This document shows, piece after piece, positions 6,280 to 6,837 of a DNA stretch of 6,837 bases. The translations under genes and the position numbers were made by a program. This DNA comes from an uncultured Robiginitomaculum sp. (lineage in GTDB: Bacteria > Pseudomonadota > Alphaproteobacteria > Caulobacterales > Maricaulaceae). The notes below the pieces were generated by a model that did not search any database, was not told the origin of the DNA, and saw nothing but the letters and a program-made list of their open reading frames with translations. Positions within the stretch are counted from its first letter, which is position 1, and every line of letters begins with the position of its first letter. The stretch spans positions 1-6,837 of the forward strand of contig CALKXN010000067.1 of the NCBI GenBank assembly GCA_938003555.1, in the 5' to 3' direction.

Positions 6280-6837
6280 ATGATTTCTCAGCACAATTAT
6301 AATATGAACCCATCTCCGAAGCTCTCGGTTCTGATCCCTTATTATCATGATGATCCCTCACAGCTCCTTAGCGCTTTAATGGCTCAGGCTGGGCCGGATA
6401 TCGAGATCTTATTCTATGATGACGGCACAGCCGATGAGGCCATAAATGGCGAGTTGCAACGTATCTGCGAAGCGGGGGATACGCCTGTCACCCTATTATT
6501 TGCCGCAAACAATATAGGACGCAGTCACGCGCGCAATACGCTGCAATCGGCGGCCAAAGCTCCGTGGTTATTGTTTTTAGACGCGGATATGATGCCAGAA
6601 GACGATCAGTTTTTGGCGCGTTATTCTGCCGCTATAGACGCCGATATGTCCGACATAATTTTTGGTGGTTTTACCATGCCGGATCAAGTTGACGCCCAAT
6701 TTGAAATTCACCGCGCTTTCTCCGCCGGTTCAGATTGCCTGACTGCAAAAGAACGCAGCGCCTATGGTCCGAAATATGTCTGTAGCTCCAATCTAGCTGT
6801 GCGCCGCGAAATTATGGACGCGCAGCCCTTTGACACG
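6280..6837 (+). CDS. hfsG: Family 2 glycosyltransferase (HfsG-like), N-terminal 186 residues; 3' end beyond the right edge
   Basis: A GT-A fold glycosyltransferase that would add a sugar from a nucleotide donor to the lipid-linked glycan on the cytoplasmic side. Visible motifs, in order: KLSVLIPYYHDDPS at 14-27 (first strand of the GT2 fold), IEILFYDDGTAD at 41-52 with the nucleotide-contacting Asp pair D47-D48, NNIGRSHARNTL at 77-88, the metal-binding DxD as D101-A-D103 in LLFLDADMMPED, then FGGF at 128-131 and YVCSSNLAVRRE at 166-177. The acidic catalytic-base region expected downstream is outside the window, so activity cannot be judged. A second in-frame Met at codon 9 is possible, but the GGAGG site supports codon 1. 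GT2 assignment is firm. In Caulobacter, HfsG is a GT2 enzyme implicated in adding N-acetylglucosamine during holdfast synthesis; that specificity is inference here. Confidence 0.88.
   Translation, partial: MISQHNYNMNPSPKLSVLIPYYHDDPSQLLSALMAQAGPDIEILFYDDGTADEAINGELQRICEAGDTPVTLLFAANNIGRSHARNTLQSAAKAPWLLFLDADMMPEDDQFLARYSAAIDADMSDIIFGGFTMPDQVDAQFEIHRAFSAGSDCLTAKERSAYGPKYVCSSNLAVRREIMDAQPFDT

Overview
The window looks like chromosomal DNA from an alphaproteobacterium, most plausibly of the Caulobacterales/Hyphomonadaceae type. This rests on the gene content and order of the right half, the mid-range base composition with GCG/CGC-rich codons, and a TTAACCAT motif in the divergent promoter region. 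The placement is inference, since there is no rRNA or other marker gene. No tRNA, rRNA, CRISPR array, insertion sequence or phage gene was seen.

Layout: two gene blocks point away from each other, separated by a 392-base AT-rich intergenic region (2838-3229). The left block (2837 down to the left edge, minus strand) is a tight run of three genes with gaps of 7-8 bases: a 361-residue, almost entirely helical/coiled-coil protein; a 374-residue protein with no domain I recognise; and a third protein that runs off the left edge after 203 codons. None has a signal peptide or membrane segment that I can see, so all three are probably cytoplasmic. I cannot assign a function to any of them. They look like an uncharacterised operon.

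The right block (3230 to the right edge, plus strand) is a polysaccharide assembly operon with gaps of 2 and 0 bases. It holds a polyprenyl-phosphate hexose-1-phosphate transferase (four N-terminal membrane segments, a nucleotide-binding-like fold and a complete bacterial sugar transferase domain), a Wzx-type lipid-linked oligosaccharide flippase, and a family 2 glycosyltransferase cut off by the right edge. Together they would load the first sugar phosphate onto undecaprenyl phosphate, extend the glycan on the cytoplasmic face, and flip the lipid-linked repeat unit to the periplasm for Wzy-type polymerisation. The order initiating transferase, flippase, GT2 matches hfsE-hfsF-hfsG of the Caulobacter holdfast cluster, so a holdfast-like adhesin locus is the leading hypothesis. 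It is not proven, because the same order could occur in another capsule or EPS cluster.

Most notable points: the possible holdfast cluster with a CtrA-type motif upstream, the uncharacterised three-gene coiled-coil operon divergent from it, and a terminator-like hairpin lying antisense within the middle gene of that operon.
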